This document shows, piece by piece, positions 24,965-33,775 of a stretch of 40,127 nucleotides of DNA (positions are counted from its first letter, which is position 1; each line of letters opens with the position of its first letter). The stretch lies in assembly GCA_019113675.1 (NCBI GenBank), contig DXHA01000068.1:1-40127 (forward strand), given 5' to 3'. Source of the stretch: Candidatus Yaniella excrementigallinarum. GTDB taxonomy: Bacteria > Actinomycetota > Actinomycetes > Actinomycetales > Micrococcaceae. Made by a program: the position numbers and the translations under genes. The notes under the pieces are model-generated. The model was given only the letters and a program-made list of their open reading frames with translations, did not search any database and was not told the DNA's origin.

Positions 24965-26653
24965 ATGAATGATGCCGAAATTTCAGCAGCTGCAACGCTT
25001 CAACCAATTTCTGACATTGCCGCCACCGTCAACATCAATGACGAGGCGCTGATCCCCTACGGCCACCACATGGCCAAAGTTGATACTGAAAAAGTTCAGA
25101 CCTCCGGTAAACGGGGCAAACTTGTGCTGGTAACCGCCGTCTCGCCAACACCGGCGGGGGAAGGCAAATCGACCGTTTCAGTTGGTATTGCCGAGGCGCT
25201 GAACCTGGTGGGGTCCAACACCATGGTGGCCCTGCGTGAGCCGTCACTTGGTCCGGTATTTGGTATGAAAGGCGGTGCCACCGGTGGCGGATACGCCCAG
25301 GTGGTGCCCATGGAAAATATCAACCTGCACTTCACTGGGGATTTTCATGCAATCTCTGCGGCACACAACCTGCTGTGCAACCTGGTGGATAACCATATTT
25401 ATCATGGCAACGAACTGGGCATCGACCCGCGGACCGTGCGCGTGAAACGTGTGCTGGACATGAATGACCGTAACCTGCGCAATGTGGTGGTTGGCCTGGG
25501 CGGCCGTTCTTCCGGGACACCGCGGGAGGATCATTTTGAAATTACCGTGGCCTCGGAAACCATGGCCGTGTTTTGTCTAGCCCGCAACATGGATGACCTC
25601 AAAGACCGGTTAGCACGCATCGTGGTGGCCGAAAATTATGATCGGCAACCGGTCACGGCCGCTCAGCTGGGAGAAAATGGTGCTCAGGGTGCCATGGCTA
25701 TCCTGCTGCGTGATGCCCTTCGACCCAATCTGGTGCAAACTCTGGCCGGTACCCCAGCGTTGATTCACGGTGGCCCGTTTGCCAATATCGCACACGGTGC
25801 AAATTCGGTAATCGCCACCAATACTGCCCTGGATCTGGCCGATACTGTGGTTACTGAGGCCGGTTTCGGGGCCGATCTTGGTGCCGAAAAATTCGTCAAT
25901 ATCACCGGCCCGGCCGGAGGATTTGCCGCCAATGCGGTCACCGTGGTGGCCACCGTGCGGTCAGTGAAGTATAACGGTGGGCTATCACTGGATGACGTCA
26001 ATAACCCGGGTGATGATCGTTCCGGACACATTGAAGCCATGGAGAAAGGTTCAGAGAATCTGGCCCGCCACCTCGAAAACGTCAAATCCTTTGGCGCGCC
26101 AGTGATCGTGGCGATCAACCAATTCCCGCAGGACACCGAAGAAGAACTCCAGTGGGTCAAAGACTTCTGCGAGGCCCGCGGGGCCCAAGCCGAAGTGGTG
26201 AGTGTTTGGGCCAATGGCGGCGAGGGTGCCACAGAGTTTGCCAAGAAACTTCGCGACATGCTCGATGAGGGTAAAGATCCCGTCCAACCCATGTTCACAG
26301 CCGACACCGGTGTGCGTGAGCGTATCGAACACATTGTCACCAAGATCTATGGCGGCGAAGGTGTCGACTTCTCCTCGACAGCAGAAAAGCAGCTGCAACA
26401 ACTTGAAGAAGCCGGCGAAGACAAAGTACCGGTTTGTATGGCCAAAACACAGTACTCCTTTAGTGACGACCCCAAAACACTGGGCGCACCGGAAGGGTTC
26501 CGTGTGACCGTGCGTGAACTCAATGTTCGTGCCGGTGCAGGTTTCGTTGTCGCGTTGACCGGGGCCATGATGACTATGCCCGGGTTGCCCACCAAACCGG
26601 CCTCAGATCACATGGATGTCAATGACGAAGGCGATATCGTCGGTTTATTCTAG
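24965..26653 (+). CDS. fhs: Formate-tetrahydrofolate ligase
   Basis: ATP-dependent enzyme that makes 10-formyltetrahydrofolate from formate and THF for one-carbon metabolism. The 562 residues show the P-loop VSPTPAGEGKSTVSVGI (59-75), the conserved LREPSLGPVFGMKGGATGGGYAQV segment (about 90-113), FTGDFHAI, and the C-terminal MMTMPGLPTKPA motif. Length matches the family. Its stop lies five bases from the stop of the convergent downstream gene, so no dedicated terminator fits between them. Confidence 0.97.
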   Translation: MNDAEISAAATLQPISDIAATVNINDEALIPYGHHMAKVDTEKVQTSGKRGKLVLVTAVSPTPAGEGKSTVSVGIAEALNLVGSNTMVALREPSLGPVFGMKGGATGGGYAQVVPMENINLHFTGDFHAISAAHNLLCNLVDNHIYHGNELGIDPRTVRVKRVLDMNDRNLRNVVVGLGGRSSGTPREDHFEITVASETMAVFCLARNMDDLKDRLARIVVAENYDRQPVTAAQLGENGAQGAMAILLRDALRPNLVQTLAGTPALIHGGPFANIAHGANSVIATNTALDLADTVVTEAGFGADLGAEKFVNITGPAGGFAANAVTVVATVRSVKYNGGLSLDDVNNPGDDRSGHIEAMEKGSENLARHLENVKSFGAPVIVAINQFPQDTEEELQWVKDFCEARGAQAEVVSVWANGGEGATEFAKKLRDMLDEGKDPVQPMFTADTGVRERIEHIVTKIYGGEGVDFSSTAEKQLQQLEEAGEDKVPVCMAKTQYSFSDDPKTLGAPEGFRVTVRELNVRAGAGFVVALTGAMMTMPGLPTKPASDHMDVNDEGDIVGLF

Positions 26654-26658
26654 AACCA

Positions 26659-27819
26659 TCAGAGGTTAGAGATTTTTTCCAACTCGTCGAAAAACGCGTC
26701 GAAGTGATAGTCCAACAGTAGCTGTGCTAAGAATCCCGCCGTTTGAATATCGGGCACCCAGTTAAACAACACCCACGCAGCGTTATCTACCGATTGGCGC
26801 TGAGCGCGTTCATAGAGCATCAGCGTTGCAGGTTCTTCGGTGGCGGCGTCCTCCACCAGCTGGCGGGTTTGAAACATGTCGGCGGAGATCGTGCCAAGAA
26901 TTCCGCGATCTTGGATCTGCTCAACCCGAGATACCAAGTCTTCGATATACAGTTCCCGATGCTCATCCGAGGCGATTTCGGGATGCGGTGACAGACACTG
27001 CGAAGCCCAAGCTACCCCCATAGTGGCCTCCAAACGGGCGCGTACCAGGGCATCGTCATCCCATGGTGTCGGCACCGAGTCATCTTGCAGTGCACGGGTA
27101 AGCATGGTCAGTTCATGAATCATTTGCTGTTGGGCCTCAGCCAGCGTCGAGACAGCTTTTGGTTTAATCGACGACGGCCAGTAAGCGAAACCGTCTTCAT
27201 TGACCGGCTCATCGGCATCCATGGCACGCAAATCCAGCTCATGAACAATGCTGAGGTTCAAAGCCTGCTGCGGTCGTCGAAACACTGAATCCGCGCCTCG
27301 TTCTAAGGCTTCAACGGAGAGTTCTTGTTCTAATTGTTGGCCAACAGCAGGCAGTACACGTTCGATAAGCCGGGCATAATTGCCGGACATGAAATGGGCC
27401 AGCAACTGTCGATTGGCCACAGTTGGTGCACCGTAGTTGAGTACAACGTGGGTGCCTAAGCGGCATATATCGTCGACATGCTGCCGGGATAAATAGGTGG
27501 CATCGGCCGTGCGCCCTGCGGTATTCAGATCCCGCTGGTACTGATAGACCGCACTGGTTAGGAGTATCTGCAACCAACCATAAACACCGTAATTACTTAG
27601 TAATTGTTGATGGGCCTGAACCACCTGGCCCAACTGTGACCGTGCCGGAAAGTTTTTGGAACGGCCTAACCATTTTGCCCAGTCAGCAATATTTGTCGGA
27701 CCATAGAGTTCAAAACTGCGGGCTGCCATCTTCTCGGCCGAGGTGATCGTTTTGAGCCCCAGAGCCAGTTTGCGGTGTTTGGCCAGCAAAGCATCGGTAT
27801 CTATTTGATAATCGGTCAC
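26659..27819 (-). CDS. Unrecognised soluble protein downstream of the nitrite reductase
   Basis: I do not recognise the family. From GTG 27819 the product is 386 residues (a TTG at 27834 would add five: MYYGA). It looks mainly alpha-helical and cytosolic: no signal peptide, no transmembrane segment, no metal-binding or nucleotide motif. Two cysteines are isolated. It is somewhat Gln- and Leu-rich with repeated long helices (QLGQVVQAHQQLLSNYGVYGWLQILL; LAEAQQQMIHELTMLTRAL). It starts 43 bp after the multicopper nitrite reductase stop on the same strand and may be cotranscribed with it. Its codon use looks like that of its neighbours. Confidence 0.7.
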   Translation of the reverse strand: MTDYQIDTDALLAKHRKLALGLKTITSAEKMAARSFELYGPTNIADWAKWLGRSKNFPARSQLGQVVQAHQQLLSNYGVYGWLQILLTSAVYQYQRDLNTAGRTADATYLSRQHVDDICRLGTHVVLNYGAPTVANRQLLAHFMSGNYARLIERVLPAVGQQLEQELSVEALERGADSVFRRPQQALNLSIVHELDLRAMDADEPVNEDGFAYWPSSIKPKAVSTLAEAQQQMIHELTMLTRALQDDSVPTPWDDDALVRARLEATMGVAWASQCLSPHPEIASDEHRELYIEDLVSRVEQIQDRGILGTISADMFQTRQLVEDAATEEPATLMLYERAQRQSVDNAAWVLFNWVPDIQTAGFLAQLLLDYHFDAFFDELEKISNL

Positions 27820-27862
27820 GGCGCCATAGTACAACCTAGGCCCCGTATCGGCTACGTTGGGC

Positions 27863-30490
27863 TTAGTCGTGGACTTCTACTATGCCTGAAGCCCCCTGTT
27901 CGGCATCAGCCATGACGTGGTTGACCATTGTATAGTGACCAGCCTCCGGAAATTCGACTTCCACGAACCCTCCCTGCCCCGGCAATAGGTCCAGCGCTTG
28001 CGAGCCACCAGCAGTATAATCCGGTGGGTCCATTGGCCCTCGACCATTGCGCAAGAGATAAGTGCCCTCTTTATAGACGGTATCGAATTGCCCGCCAATG
28101 ATATGGAAACTTAGTGGCCTATTTGGCCCAATATCGAGCACCCAAAAGCGCACGCGGTCTCCGGTGGTGACTGTGATGGGTTGATCGATGTATTGGTTGA
28201 CATAGCCATTAAACATCACGGCATCTGCGTCGTCGCTGAGCGCTTTTTCAGCATCAATGGAGGTATCATCACCCAGATATAGCTCGGACTGAGTAATCAC
28301 ATATTCATGATCTACCGGATCTAGATCGGGTGGGTCGATGATAACTGCCCCGGCCATACCAGCACCAATATGGGCCGTCACAGGAGCAGTGCCGCAATGA
28401 TACATCCAGACCCCGGCTCGTTGAGCGGTGAACTCGTATTCCAATGATTCTCCCGATTCGATGGTGCGCATCGGCTCATCTGGTGCCAGATGTGAAGCGT
28501 GAAAATCTACGGAATGGCCCATGCTGCCGTTATTGACCAAAGTGATCTTGAACTTATCGCCGATCTTTCCCCGTAAGGTTGGGCCGGTAGAATCACCATT
28601 AAACGTCCAACGAGTTTGCGTGACGCCCGGAGCGACTTCAATTGGCTCTTCGGTGACTTCAAAAGTGTACTCATGTGTGGTTCCAGACGGTGCTGGTGCG
28701 AGTTCCGGGTCGTAGCCTTCGAAGTCTTGTGACCAGGTGGCCTGAAAATCCAGGTCTTCGGTGGTGTCCTGCTCAGTGGAGGGTGTTACATCGTCTGGAG
28801 ATGTATCACTTTCGGTAGGGTCAGCATTGTCGACGACGTGGATATCAAAGACCATGCCCATCTGGCGGTGGCCGGCAACGGAACACCAGCCTTCGATATC
28901 TTGATCGACTACCCCGACATCTAGCGTGGCAGATTCTCCGGGTGATAGGCGCTCCGAAGTGACACCGTTTTCCAGTGTTAAATCGTGTACTTCTGAGGCA
29001 TCAGTATTGGTTAATTCGATAATCAACTCGTTTCCTGCTGGCACGTCTATCGACTCGGGTGTAAAACGCATATTGGCCATTGTCACCTCCACTCGGGTGA
29101 CTTCGCCGGTTGGCTCTACGTCACCGGAACTGCCGGGAGAGGTATTCCACCCAGCAGCGCTGGGGTCTAAACCGATGCCAAGCCCGGCTCCCAAAGCAAC
29201 AACGATCACCGAAGCCATGAATTGTGGTAGCGAAAACTTAGGCGCGGTCGTTGCTGGCTTGTTGCCCGTCGTCGCGGGGGCCGGCTGAGCTTTAAGTTTC
29301 CGTTTCGTGCGGATCATAACGAAAATTGCCCGCAGGATCAGCACGAGCGTAGAGGCAAGTGCTATGAGAGCGATACTCGATACAATCACCCGCACCAAGG
29401 ACGGAACTGGCAGTAAACACAGCCCGATGGCCAAGTTGGTGGTGCACACCCGCCAGGTGCCTAGCCGATTGAGTTCGGCGATACCGGCTTTTACCGGGCG
29501 TGGGCCTCCGCCGATGACCACCGGAATCAAATGACTCAGGGCTCCGAAGAGCATTTGTAAAGCAAAACCCACAAGGAACATCACGGTCAGTGCGCCATAG
29601 TTGGTGGCTAAGGATTCCCAACCGTTAGTTATGATCTTCACCGCAAGGGTGACCAATGCGATGGGTAGCCAGATAAGCGCGGCGGTTGCCGAAAACGTGG
29701 GAAAGGAGTGCGGCGTTTTGCCTCGTGCAGCCTGAACTATGGGTATATAGACGAATGCGGTTCCACATAAATAAACACCCACCCCGACGACACCTAACCA
29801 CCGAAGATCAAGAAGCGGGCCTAATACAACGATGGCCAAGCCCGCTGACAACACGGGCAGAGCTCGGATGGATGCTATTTCGGCACCTTCTGCCATCCTG
29901 GTTCGCAACATGGTGGGCCATAAGGTTACTAACGTGCCCAAGATGGCTAATCCTACCCAGCCCAAAAGGTTAACCATGGTGTGGGCCACCAGTAATTTAC
30001 CGTGCCATGAGCCTGGTAACCCATAGGCAAGAAGTACCCCGAATGTTGCCCCAACGGGTAGGAAAATAGCAGCAACTATGTAATAGCGCACACTGATCCG
30101 GAACCGTCCTAGCAGTGCGATACGTAACCGATTCATCAGTATGACCGCGTGCCACAAAATGACACCAGAAATAATTGTCGCACCGACTAATGTCAGCCAC
30201 CACAAGTTTGTGGGCACCCCAATGAATACCGCTAGCATCCCAAGCTGCAGTAGCCCCAACCGGATATTTTGGGGCAGTCGCGTTTCTACTTGTTTGGTCT
30301 TGAGTAGTGCATCAGTGAAGTGCACGCTCCAGACCATGATCGAGTGGGTGAATCCACCTAGCGCGACCAAATGCACCATTAGCCAACGAGACGCATCAAA
30401 AAATGGGTGGATTAGCGCAATCACAACCGCAGCACTTAGCCAAATGATGACCGGTATATCACGCATGAACCAAGCGCCGCGGGTGTTCAT
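27863..30490 (-). CDS. nirK: Membrane-anchored copper nitrite reductase fused to a polytopic domain and a cupredoxin
   Basis: 875-residue fusion. Residues about 10-440 form 12-13 hydrophobic helices containing several His (40, 49, 57, 114, 163, 170, 320), reminiscent of NnrS or heme-copper-type membrane domains; the exact family is uncertain. Residues about 465-555 are a cupredoxin with type 1 copper ligands His502, Cys536, His541 and Met546 (C-x4-H-x4-M, as in sulfocyanin/rusticyanin). Residues about 600-875 match two-domain NirK/AniA. Type 1 ligands are His659, Cys699, His707 and Met712; type 2 ligands are His664, His698 and His858; catalytic Asp662 and His796 are present. All are visible. 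The expected reaction is nitrite to nitric oxide on the outer face. ATG 30490 has AAAGGA upstream. The cupredoxin probably feeds electrons to the NirK unit (inference). Confidence 0.85.
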   Translation of the reverse strand: MNTRGAWFMRDIPVIIWLSAAVVIALIHPFFDASRWLMVHLVALGGFTHSIMVWSVHFTDALLKTKQVETRLPQNIRLGLLQLGMLAVFIGVPTNLWWLTLVGATIISGVILWHAVILMNRLRIALLGRFRISVRYYIVAAIFLPVGATFGVLLAYGLPGSWHGKLLVAHTMVNLLGWVGLAILGTLVTLWPTMLRTRMAEGAEIASIRALPVLSAGLAIVVLGPLLDLRWLGVVGVGVYLCGTAFVYIPIVQAARGKTPHSFPTFSATAALIWLPIALVTLAVKIITNGWESLATNYGALTVMFLVGFALQMLFGALSHLIPVVIGGGPRPVKAGIAELNRLGTWRVCTTNLAIGLCLLPVPSLVRVIVSSIALIALASTLVLILRAIFVMIRTKRKLKAQPAPATTGNKPATTAPKFSLPQFMASVIVVALGAGLGIGLDPSAAGWNTSPGSSGDVEPTGEVTRVEVTMANMRFTPESIDVPAGNELIIELTNTDASEVHDLTLENGVTSERLSPGESATLDVGVVDQDIEGWCSVAGHRQMGMVFDIHVVDNADPTESDTSPDDVTPSTEQDTTEDLDFQATWSQDFEGYDPELAPAPSGTTHEYTFEVTEEPIEVAPGVTQTRWTFNGDSTGPTLRGKIGDKFKITLVNNGSMGHSVDFHASHLAPDEPMRTIESGESLEYEFTAQRAGVWMYHCGTAPVTAHIGAGMAGAVIIDPPDLDPVDHEYVITQSELYLGDDTSIDAEKALSDDADAVMFNGYVNQYIDQPITVTTGDRVRFWVLDIGPNRPLSFHIIGGQFDTVYKEGTYLLRNGRGPMDPPDYTAGGSQALDLLPGQGGFVEVEFPEAGHYTMVNHVMADAEQGASGIVEVHD

Positions 30491-30599
30491 AGTTTCCTTT
30501 TGTCAGAGAGGCAATCGTTGTCAGAGGGGTCTTGCATCCACTGTAAAACCTCTGATCGGCGTGTACGTAGCGATTGCCCCTGATTGTTGCTAAAGGCGA

Positions 30600-31961
30600 T
30601 TAGGCTTCATGTGATTCCAGGTCGAGATCCTTTGATTCGCGCGTGAGCAAAATGGCTGCCGCCGAGACAATGGCCAAACCAGTTAGGTACATAATCACCG
30701 GCGTCACGGAGGTACCGTCAGTCAAGGCATACAGCGAAGCCAAAATGCTTGGGGTAAAGCCTGCGCCGATCAGAGTTGCCAACTGATAACCCAGGGAAGC
30801 TCCGGTGTATCGGGAGCCGGTACCAAACTGTTCGGAGATGAAAGCAGCCAGTGGTCCGAAGATTACCGCGTGGAGTGCCAAGGCAATGGTGAACGCAGCG
30901 AAAATGAGAAACCAGTTATTGGATTCCAGCATGCTAAAGAATGGTTTGAGAAACGCTACGAAGAGCACTAGCCCAACTAGCATGACGGGGCGTCGTCCAA
31001 GTTTGTCGGAAATGTGTGCGAAGAACACCACAAAGAACACCGAGGCGACTGAAGCAATTGCGAAAGCATATAGTACAGCGGAACGTTCGGCACCGTATTC
31101 AGTGGCGTAGCTGACGGAGAACGTTGATAGTAGGACTTGCAAGGCGAAACCGGAAGCACCGGCCAGCATGGTCAGAATCAATGCCTTGGGGCGGCGGAGC
31201 ACCTGGAGGATCGGTAGTTTATTTTTTGGTTTGTCTTGGTCCTGTTTTTCTTTGGCGAGGGCGGCAAGAAAAATTGGTGACTCGGAAATTTTCGAGCGGA
31301 CAACCATGCCCACAATGAGCAGTACGAAGGACAGCAGGAACGGCACACGCCAGCCCCAGGCCATAAAAGCATCGGCAGGTAAGACAGCGGCAAACGTACC
31401 CAGAACAAAGGTTCCTAGTGCGGCCCCGGTTGGTGCACCAGCATTTGTAAATGATGCAGCGAAACCGCGCCGGCCTTTTTCTGAATGCTCAAGAGCCATC
31501 AGTGCGGCACCACCCCATTCACCACCGACGGCGATGCCCTGCAACATGCGCAGCAGCACAAGAATGACCGCACCCCACGAGCCAATGGTGGCAGCGCCCG
31601 GGACCAGGCCAATCAGCGTTGAGGCGATTCCCATGATGAACATCGACAGTACCAGCATCTTTTTGCGGCCCAGCTTGTCACCGAAGTGACCAAAGATCAC
31701 TCCGCCGAGTGGCCGTGCAAGATAGCCGGCGGCAAAGGTGCCATAAGAGGCAATGGTGCCGGCCAGTGGGTCTAGATTTTGGAAAAAGACCGTTGGGAAT
31801 ACGAGCGCTGAGGCCGAGGCGTAGAGCAAAAAATCATAGTATTCGATGGATGAGCCCAAATAGCTGGACAAGATCACCCGACGCGATTCCTTGCGCTGCT
31901 GTTTTGGGCTCAGCTGCTCAAGTGCTGCATTGGGGTCAGTGGTTGTCGATGAGACACTCAT
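30600..31961 (-). CDS. MFS transporter, MHS (metabolite:H+ symporter) family
   Basis: About 453-residue, 12-helix permease. It begins with a polar tail and the MHS start RVILSSYLGSSIEYYDFLLYASASAL, then the loop motif GHFGDKLGRKKML between helices 2 and 3 and GGEWGGAALMALEHS, both characteristic of the MHS group (ShiA, ProP, KgtP-like). The substrate cannot be read from sequence; this group carries organic acids, shikimate, betaines and similar compounds with protons. I chose ATG 31961 because AGGAG stands about ten bases upstream; the GTG at 31970 is too close to it. A 23-bp inverted repeat (31978-32000) covers the leader next to the binding site. The nitrite reductase gene follows after 109 bp on the same strand. 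Confidence 0.9.
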   Translation of the reverse strand: MSVSSTTTDPNAALEQLSPKQQRKESRRVILSSYLGSSIEYYDFLLYASASALVFPTVFFQNLDPLAGTIASYGTFAAGYLARPLGGVIFGHFGDKLGRKKMLVLSMFIMGIASTLIGLVPGAATIGSWGAVILVLLRMLQGIAVGGEWGGAALMALEHSEKGRRGFAASFTNAGAPTGAALGTFVLGTFAAVLPADAFMAWGWRVPFLLSFVLLIVGMVVRSKISESPIFLAALAKEKQDQDKPKNKLPILQVLRRPKALILTMLAGASGFALQVLLSTFSVSYATEYGAERSAVLYAFAIASVASVFFVVFFAHISDKLGRRPVMLVGLVLFVAFLKPFFSMLESNNWFLIFAAFTIALALHAVIFGPLAAFISEQFGTGSRYTGASLGYQLATLIGAGFTPSILASLYALTDGTSVTPVIMYLTGLAIVSAAAILLTRESKDLDLESHEA

Positions 31962-31977
31962 GACAGGCACTCTCCTT

Positions 31978-32000
31978 TATGTGGTTCAGGTCACCACATA
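31978..32000. promoter_or_regulatory. Inverted repeat upstream of the MHS transporter (candidate operator)
   Basis: Perfect 8-bp arms TATGTGGT and ACCACATA with a 7-bp spacer, ending next to the ribosome binding site of the transporter gene. The TGGT...ACCA core recalls GntR-type operators but the spacer is longer. No regulator gene is adjacent. In the mRNA it could also fold as a hairpin just before the binding site. The rest of the 288-bp gap to the divergent TAXI operon shows no gene. Confidence 0.45.
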
Positions 32001-32249
32001 TCCAAGCGTTAATAGATGAAAGTGTCAAGTATATGTAACGACATTGATTGTTATTCTGAACGTTCTGCTCCGGTCCGGCTCGTCACGATGTTCGATGCGA
32101 ATCGCCAACGCGCTCGGGTGCCTGCTGAGTCCTTGAGCCAAGCGGATTCTGTATAGTAGGTTCCTAACGCAAGTGGCATTTATCACGCCCATCGATGAGA
32201 TAGTTCGCACGGCGAAGGTGGGCACCGAAACACACCGAAGGGATATCAC

Positions 32250-33296
32250 ATGGTATTTAGACTGACGTTTAATGCTGTCCAAGCCAGCCGTCGAAAACTG
32301 TTGGCCAAAGCAACCGGAATCTTGGCCGCATCCGTTCTCGTGCTGACCGCGTGTGGCGGTGATGACAACGGCGCAGACAATGACGCAGAAGGTGCCGGCG
32401 ACCAGGACGCGGAATTTCTGACCATTGCAACCGGTGGGTCATCAGGGGTTTATTACCAGGTTGGGGCCACTTTCTCGGATCTGTTGGAGGACGAACTGGG
32501 ATCAGATAGCTCAGTTCAAGCCACAGGTGCATCGGCCGAAAATATCAACCTGCTTACCGATGGTAATGCTGAACTGGCCTTTACGATGGGCGATGCTAAC
32601 GCACAGGCGCTTGAGGGAAGCGGACCATTCGAAGATGATGCACGGGAAGGCCTTATGGCCATCGCCGCGCTCTACCCCAATACCGTACAGGTCGTGGCAA
32701 CCACCGAATCAGGTATTGAATCCATTGACGACCTTGCTGGCCGTAACGTCGCGGTCGGAGATGTTGGTTCCGGCGTCGAGCTCAACGCCCAGTTAGTTTT
32801 GGATGCCTACGATATGTCCTACGACGATATGGAAGCTGACTTCCTGTCCTACGCTGAGGCAACCGATCAGATGGCCAATGGTCATATCGAAGCCGCATTC
32901 GTTACCTCGGGTGTACCGAACCCGTCGCTAACCGAGCTGGCCACTAACACTGACTTCATTGTTGTACCGATTGACGGTGAAGGTAAAGACAAGCTCCTTG
33001 ATGAATACGACTTCTTTATTGACGACGAAATCGCAGGAGACACCTACGAACAATCCGAAGATGTTGAGACCGTAGGGGTCATGAACCACCTGATGGCAAG
33101 TTCAGAACTCAGTGAAGATGCGGTATACGACATCACAGAGACCTTCTTTGACAATCTTGATGCCATCCACAATTCCCATGCGGCAGCTGAAGATATCACG
33201 TTAGAGGATGCAACTGAGGGACTCACCGTGCCATTGCACCCTGGTGCCGAGAAATACCTTGAAGAAAATGACGTAGAAATCCCCGACGACGCATGA
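32250..33296 (+). CDS. TAXI family TRAP transporter solute-binding lipoprotein
   Basis: 348-residue extracytoplasmic binding protein. The N-terminus has a basic RRKLLAK stretch, a hydrophobic segment and the lipobox LTAC with Cys35, so it is a membrane-anchored lipoprotein, possibly Tat-exported. The mature part starts with an acidic linker and the TAXI hallmark LTIATGGSSGVYYQVGATFSDLL (about 56-78), then TGASAENINLLTDGNAELAFTMGDA and the later VGDVGSGVELNAQLVLDAY. GAAGGGA lies six bases before ATG. It delivers a small carboxylate or amino acid to the permease encoded two genes downstream; the true ligand is unknown. Its stop overlaps the next start by four bases. Confidence 0.93.
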   Translation: MVFRLTFNAVQASRRKLLAKATGILAASVLVLTACGGDDNGADNDAEGAGDQDAEFLTIATGGSSGVYYQVGATFSDLLEDELGSDSSVQATGASAENINLLTDGNAELAFTMGDANAQALEGSGPFEDDAREGLMAIAALYPNTVQVVATTESGIESIDDLAGRNVAVGDVGSGVELNAQLVLDAYDMSYDDMEADFLSYAEATDQMANGHIEAAFVTSGVPNPSLTELATNTDFIVVPIDGEGKDKLLDEYDFFIDDEIAGDTYEQSEDVETVGVMNHLMASSELSEDAVYDITETFFDNLDAIHNSHAAAEDITLEDATEGLTVPLHPGAEKYLEENDVEIPDDA

Positions 33297-33775
33297 TCGT
33301 AGGCGATCTGACGCGACGGCAGTTGGGCACCATTGCGGTAACTGCCGTCGTTTCAGCCCTCGGGGTTTCGCTGGCTGGATGTACATCCAAACAGCGAACA
33401 CTGGTATGTCGCCACCAGCGCACCCACCAGGTGTATGCAGAAGTGGAAGTCGATATCGGAGCAGAAATCACCCTGTCATGGATACACTCCATTGAGCTGA
33501 CCCGTTGGAGCGATACATTCAAACTTGTCGGTGACGAGTTCTCGCTGACTCGTACCGTCTTTAGCTCCTATGGAGCCGGCATGCCCATGGACGAAGGTAC
33601 GCTTCGACGCGACGGAGATCGGATCATCATCGAAGATATTGATAAACCGTTTGAGGCTATCCGATGGGTACATTCCCACGATGTCGATTATCGTGTTGCC
33701 ATCAACGGTGATGAGACCCTTATTGACGCGATGACGCTTCCCGACCACGAACTATTGGAACTGAGACCGTCATGA
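33293..33775 (+). CDS. DUF1850 lipoprotein of the TAXI-TRAP operon
   Basis: 160-residue protein with a DUF1850-type domain, a small family found almost only between TAXI binding proteins and fused TRAP permeases. The N-terminus has a twin-arginine-like TRRQLG, a hydrophobic segment and the lipobox LAGC with Cys30. The conserved ISWIHSIELTRWSDTFKL-type core (about 61-79) and YGAGMPMDEG are visible. It overlaps both neighbours by four bases (ATGA at 33293 and 33772), so the three genes are translationally coupled. Its role in transport is unknown; an assembly or ligand-transfer part is plausible. Confidence 0.82.
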   Translation: MIVGDLTRRQLGTIAVTAVVSALGVSLAGCTSKQRTLVCRHQRTHQVYAEVEVDIGAEITLSWIHSIELTRWSDTFKLVGDEFSLTRTVFSSYGAGMPMDEGTLRRDGDRIIIEDIDKPFEAIRWVHSHDVDYRVAINGDETLIDAMTLPDHELLELRPS

